From Bacteroidales bacterium UBA4179 (lineage in GTDB: Bacteria; Bacteroidota; Bacteroidia; Bacteroidales; Dysgonomonadaceae), in NCBI GenBank assembly GCA_002381125.1, contig DFUT01000002.1, positions 1 to 9,546 of the forward strand: a DNA stretch of 9,546 nucleotides, in the 5' to 3' direction. Made by a program: the position numbers and the translations under genes. The notes below the pieces were generated by a model. The model was not told the origin of the DNA. It did no database searches and was given only the letters and a program-made list of their open reading frames with translations. Positions 6,923 to 9,546 of this stretch are shown piece after piece (within the stretch, counting starts at the first letter, position 1; the number at the start of each line of letters is the position of its first letter).

Positions 6923-6991
6923 CCATACAGCTAATGGAACACTTGAAACCTATCCTCATGTAGCTAGTATCCTAAAAATCGCAGAATACTT

Positions 6992-8122
6992 TTACTCTTG
7001 CTTGAAAAGCAGAGGTGCAAAACTGTTCAGGTAGTATCTCCAGTTGGCCCAGACGTGGCCGCCGTCAGACTTGAAGAAGACGTGGTCAAGACCGCATTCG
7101 GTCAGTGTTTTGTCGAGGGTGACCGAGCCTTCCCATAGGAAGTCGTCGGTACCGCAGGCCAGGAAATAGAGCCTGACTCCGGTTTTTTTGAGAGCGTTGA
7201 TCTGCTCGGCGGTGGAGTTGCCGGCTGCGGAGAGCGGGCATATCCAGTCGAACATGTCGGGATAGAGGTTGGTTGCTGTGATGGTGTGGCCGCCGCCCAT
7301 TGAAAGGCCTGCAATGGCGCGTGATTCGGGCTTTGCCAATACGCGATATTCTTTCTCGATGAAAGGTACAATCTCCTCGCAAAGGCTTTTTACGTATGCG
7401 TTCTGGAGCGCAGGATCGCGGAAATTCAGGTTGCTTGTGGGAAGTCCCAATGTCTGGGCTGCCTGCTGGTTGGGGTTACCGTTGGGCATTACCACAATCA
7501 TCGGCTCGGCAAGTCCTTTCTCGATAAGATTGTCAAGAATTTGTGCGGCGCGTCCCATGGATGTCCATGCCTCTTCGTCACCGCCGGCGCCGTGCAGCAG
7601 ATAGAGAACCGGATATTTCGTTCTGCTGTTCTTTTCGTAACCGTAAGGGGTGTAAACGGTAAGACGGCGGTTCATTTTAAGAATCTCGCTGTCATACCAT
7701 TTGTACGCTACGGTTCCGCGCCGATTGGCTTCGAAATAGTTTTCACTCCGTTCGCCCGACACAAACAGCATGTTCAGATAACGGGTACCGTCACGCTGCA
7801 CCATGAAGTTATGCGGATCATTGATCGATACGCCGTCCACCACGAAGTTATAAGTATAGATTTCAGGCGAAGGGGCATCGACGGTAACCGACCAGATGCC
7901 GTCTGTTCCCTTCTGCAATGGAACACCGCCACGCAGCCAATTACCCGTAAGATTCACCGCATTTGCATGGTTGGCACTCAGCCTGAATGTCACCTTATCG
8001 CCATCCACTTGGGGTGAAACCACCCGCTGGCGACCCCTGAAATTGAAATTGGTCAACTCCTGCGACATGGCAGAACTGCCCGTCATAACGGCAATTGCCG
8101 CAATCAATAGTATTTTTCTCAT
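6992..8122 (-). CDS. Secreted CE1-type carbohydrate esterase with N-terminal beta domain
   Basis: The 376-residue product starts with a signal peptide (basic MRK, hydrophobic ILLIAAIAVM, likely cut near residue 20), so it is exported to the periplasm or cell surface. Residues ~25-125 form a beta-sandwich domain like the E-set/CBM48-type modules found before many Bacteroidetes esterases (VNLTGNW, GIWSVTV, YTYNFVVDG). Residues ~150-376 are an alpha/beta-hydrolase of the esterase D/CE1 family: the HGAGG oxyanion segment (177-181), nucleophile S274 in GLSMGG, a probable acid D326 or D327 in CGTDD, and H356 in GGHVW. CE1 members remove feruloyl or acetyl groups from plant polysaccharides; the substrate here is not readable. 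The gene is intact, clearly more GC-rich than the defence genes, converges on the reverse transcriptase gene and diverges from the VWA lipoprotein gene. Confidence 0.9.
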   Translation of the reverse strand: MRKILLIAAIAVMTGSSAMSQELTNFNFRGRQRVVSPQVDGDKVTFRLSANHANAVNLTGNWLRGGVPLQKGTDGIWSVTVDAPSPEIYTYNFVVDGVSINDPHNFMVQRDGTRYLNMLFVSGERSENYFEANRRGTVAYKWYDSEILKMNRRLTVYTPYGYEKNSRTKYPVLYLLHGAGGDEEAWTSMGRAAQILDNLIEKGLAEPMIVVMPNGNPNQQAAQTLGLPTSNLNFRDPALQNAYVKSLCEEIVPFIEKEYRVLAKPESRAIAGLSMGGGHTITATNLYPDMFDWICPLSAAGNSTAEQINALKKTGVRLYFLACGTDDFLWEGSVTLDKTLTECGLDHVFFKSDGGHVWANWRYYLNSFAPLLFKQE

Positions 8123-8162
8123 AAAGCGTCTGTTTATTATTTGTATTTACGTTGAGGCTTTA

Positions 8163-8170
8163 CAAAAATA
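8163..8170 (-). promoter_or_regulatory. Candidate -7 promoter element of the esterase gene
   Basis: On the - strand this reads TATTTTTG, a full match to the Bacteroidetes sigma-ABfr -7 element TAnnTTTG, 40 bases upstream of the esterase ATG. No well-placed -33 TTG is seen: the nearest lies about 10 bases too far upstream. The match is in an A/T-rich run where chance matches are common. I found no comparable element for the divergent VWA gene. Confidence 0.4.
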
Positions 8171-8275
8171 AAAAAACTTTCATTCATTTTCCGTTTTTAC
8201 GCCCAAGCTCAAGTAACAAATCGCCACTTTTTTCATCTATACTAAGCGAGAATAAAAACTAAAACGGATAATACA

Positions 8276-9546
8276 ATGAAAACTCTACTAAAAACCTCAT
8301 TTTATTTCTTAGTTATAGCATTTTTAAATGCTTGTAATACAGACTTTAATGGATACTACTTTGAGTCTTTGACGGATATTCCGTCGTCGGATACTTACAA
8401 CGAAAAGTACAAAGACTATGAGGAGAATCCCTTTATTAAAGTGTCGGAGTATCCGGTTTCAACTTTTTCGGTGGATGCCGATGGCGGTTCTTATGCCAAT
8501 ATGAGAAGGTTTCTTCATTTGGGGCAGACTCCGCCCAAGGAATCGGTGAGGATAGAGGAGTTTATCAATTATTTCACTTTCGATTATAAGGAGCCGGCCT
8601 CGGGCGAAAATGTTTCTTTGGAATCCGAAATTTCCACTTGTCCCTGGAATACGGAGCATCACTTGCTGAGGCTGGGTATGAAAGGAATGACTATACCGGC
8701 CGATAAGTTGCCCAATTCCAATTACGTGTTTTTAATTGACGTTTCGGGATCGATGGATTCTCCCGACAAATTGGGAATATTAAAAACCGGTTTTAAAACC
8801 CTGGTTGATAATTTAAGAGACCAGGACAAAATTGCCATTGTTACCTACGCCGGTCAAGCGGCTGTTTTACTGAAATCAACCTATGGACACGAAAAACGGA
8901 AGATTAAATCGGCCATCGATAAATTGGGTGCGGGAGGTTCTACCGCGGGAGCGGCCGGCATCATAACCGCTTACGAAATAGCCGAAAAGAATTTTATTCA
9001 GAACGGCAACAACAGGGTGATTTTGGGTAGCGACGGCGACTTTAATGTCGGGCCTTCGTCGACGGAAGAATTGATTGAATTAATCGAAGAAAAACGCGAA
9101 AGTGGGATATACCTGACCGTTCTTGGGGTAGGAGGAGGCAACCTCAACGACCATATGATGGAGCAAATCGCCAACAAAGGCAACGGCAATTACGAATACA
9201 TTGATAATGCCAAACAAATCGAGAAAGTGTTCACTCATGAAATTTTAAAATTTTACACCGTAGCCAAAGATTCTAAGATACAGATCACCTTCAATCCAAC
9301 CATGGTCGACTCCTACAGGTTGATTGGATACGAAAACCGGAAATTAAACGATGAAGACTTTGAAAACGATACGACCGATGCCGGTGAGATCGGTTCGTCG
9401 CAGACAATAACGGCATTGTATGAGCTTGTATTGCTCGATGTACCCGATACGGAAAAATACGCTCAATTCGATTTCAGGTATAAAAAACCGAACGAAACTC
9501 AAAGCAGACTTATCGCTCACGAGATCAATACGACTCCAAAGGAGAT
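8276..9546 (+). CDS. VWA-domain lipoprotein (YfbK-like), partial
   Basis: The first 423 codons of a gene that runs off the right edge. It opens with a lipoprotein signal peptide: MKTLLK, a hydrophobic stretch, and the lipobox LNAC with C20 as the predicted lipidated residue, so the protein should be anchored in a membrane. Residues ~45-140 match the N-terminal domain that precedes VWA in this family (FSVDADGGSYANMRRFL, VRIEEFINYF). The VWA domain follows at ~150-320, with the metal-binding MIDAS residues DVSGS (155-159), T223 in GGSTAG, and SDGDFNVG (252-259). Residues from ~330 begin the family's C-terminal domain (DUF3520-like). The family is usually ~580-620 residues, so about a third is missing. 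VWA domains bind protein ligands in a metal-dependent way; the ligand and role are unknown. Start chosen at the ATG that gives a complete lipoprotein signal. No link to the defence genes is evident. Confidence 0.88.
   Translation, partial: MKTLLKTSFYFLVIAFLNACNTDFNGYYFESLTDIPSSDTYNEKYKDYEENPFIKVSEYPVSTFSVDADGGSYANMRRFLHLGQTPPKESVRIEEFINYFTFDYKEPASGENVSLESEISTCPWNTEHHLLRLGMKGMTIPADKLPNSNYVFLIDVSGSMDSPDKLGILKTGFKTLVDNLRDQDKIAIVTYAGQAAVLLKSTYGHEKRKIKSAIDKLGAGGSTAGAAGIITAYEIAEKNFIQNGNNRVILGSDGDFNVGPSSTEELIELIEEKRESGIYLTVLGVGGGNLNDHMMEQIANKGNGNYEYIDNAKQIEKVFTHEILKFYTVAKDSKIQITFNPTMVDSYRLIGYENRKLNDEDFENDTTDAGEIGSSQTITALYELVLLDVPDTEKYAQFDFRYKKPNETQSRLIAHEINTTPKE

Noticed and set aside
6903..7025. 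An alternative + strand frame continuing past the reverse transcriptase stop, reading NHTANGTLETYPHVASILKI and on
   Set aside because: It looks protein-like, which suggested a frameshifted extension of the RT or a relic of another gene. But the RT ends plausibly at 6922, about half of this stretch is antisense to the esterase gene, and I recognise no family in it.
7269..8171. Several open frames antisense to the esterase gene
   Set aside because: They overlap a gene with a signal peptide and full catalytic triad, and arise from its GC-rich codon pattern.
8193..8275. A TAnnTTTG-type promoter for the VWA lipoprotein gene
   Set aside because: No match to the element was found in this interval; the nearest A/T-rich strings (TATACTAAG around 8239) do not fit.

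Overview
The window looks like Bacteroidetes (probably Bacteroidales) DNA. The genes lack clear Shine-Dalgarno boxes, a candidate promoter has the phylum's TAnnTTTG -7 form, and the right-hand genes (a secreted CE1-type esterase and a VWA lipoprotein) are typical of the group. About the first 6.9 kb are AT-rich and carry defence genes, all on the + strand. From about 6990 the base composition is visibly more GC-rich and the genes look like ordinary chromosomal genes.

Region 1 (1-3749) is a type I restriction-modification operon read left to right. It has the C-terminal end of HsdR (cut by the window edge), then a single protein joining an HsdM methyltransferase to a two-TRD HsdS, then a 241-residue protein of no recognised family. 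That last protein carries an RNNSSH motif of the Rx4-6H type seen in HEPN ribonucleases. Stops and starts abut (TAA then ATG) or overlap (TAATG), so the three are probably translationally coupled. I infer that the HEPN-like protein is a second, RNA-cleaving layer attached to the restriction system, by analogy with PrrC and RloC.

Region 2 (3750-4068) is a spacer without a convincing gene, carrying four inverted repeats. It leads to a RhuM-family gene with an intact Fic/Doc motif (4069-5049). Two bases later there is a broken stub of another hsdM (5052-5143). The stub is the first ~30 codons of a type I methyltransferase with a one-base deletion, so a second type I R-M operon seems to have stood here and been largely lost.

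Region 3 (5249-6922) is a reverse transcriptase with intact catalytic motifs (FKDD at motif C) and a long helical C-terminal region. It resembles the Abi/UG ('DRT') defence reverse transcriptases; I cannot place it in a numbered group. It ends the defence block.

Region 4 (6992-9546) holds the esterase on the - strand and, divergently, a VWA-domain lipoprotein that runs off the right edge. Neither has an evident link to defence. The most interesting parts are the HEPN-like gene locked to a fused HsdMS, the hsdM relic beside rhuM, and the unassigned reverse transcriptase that sits where the rest of that second operon would be expected.
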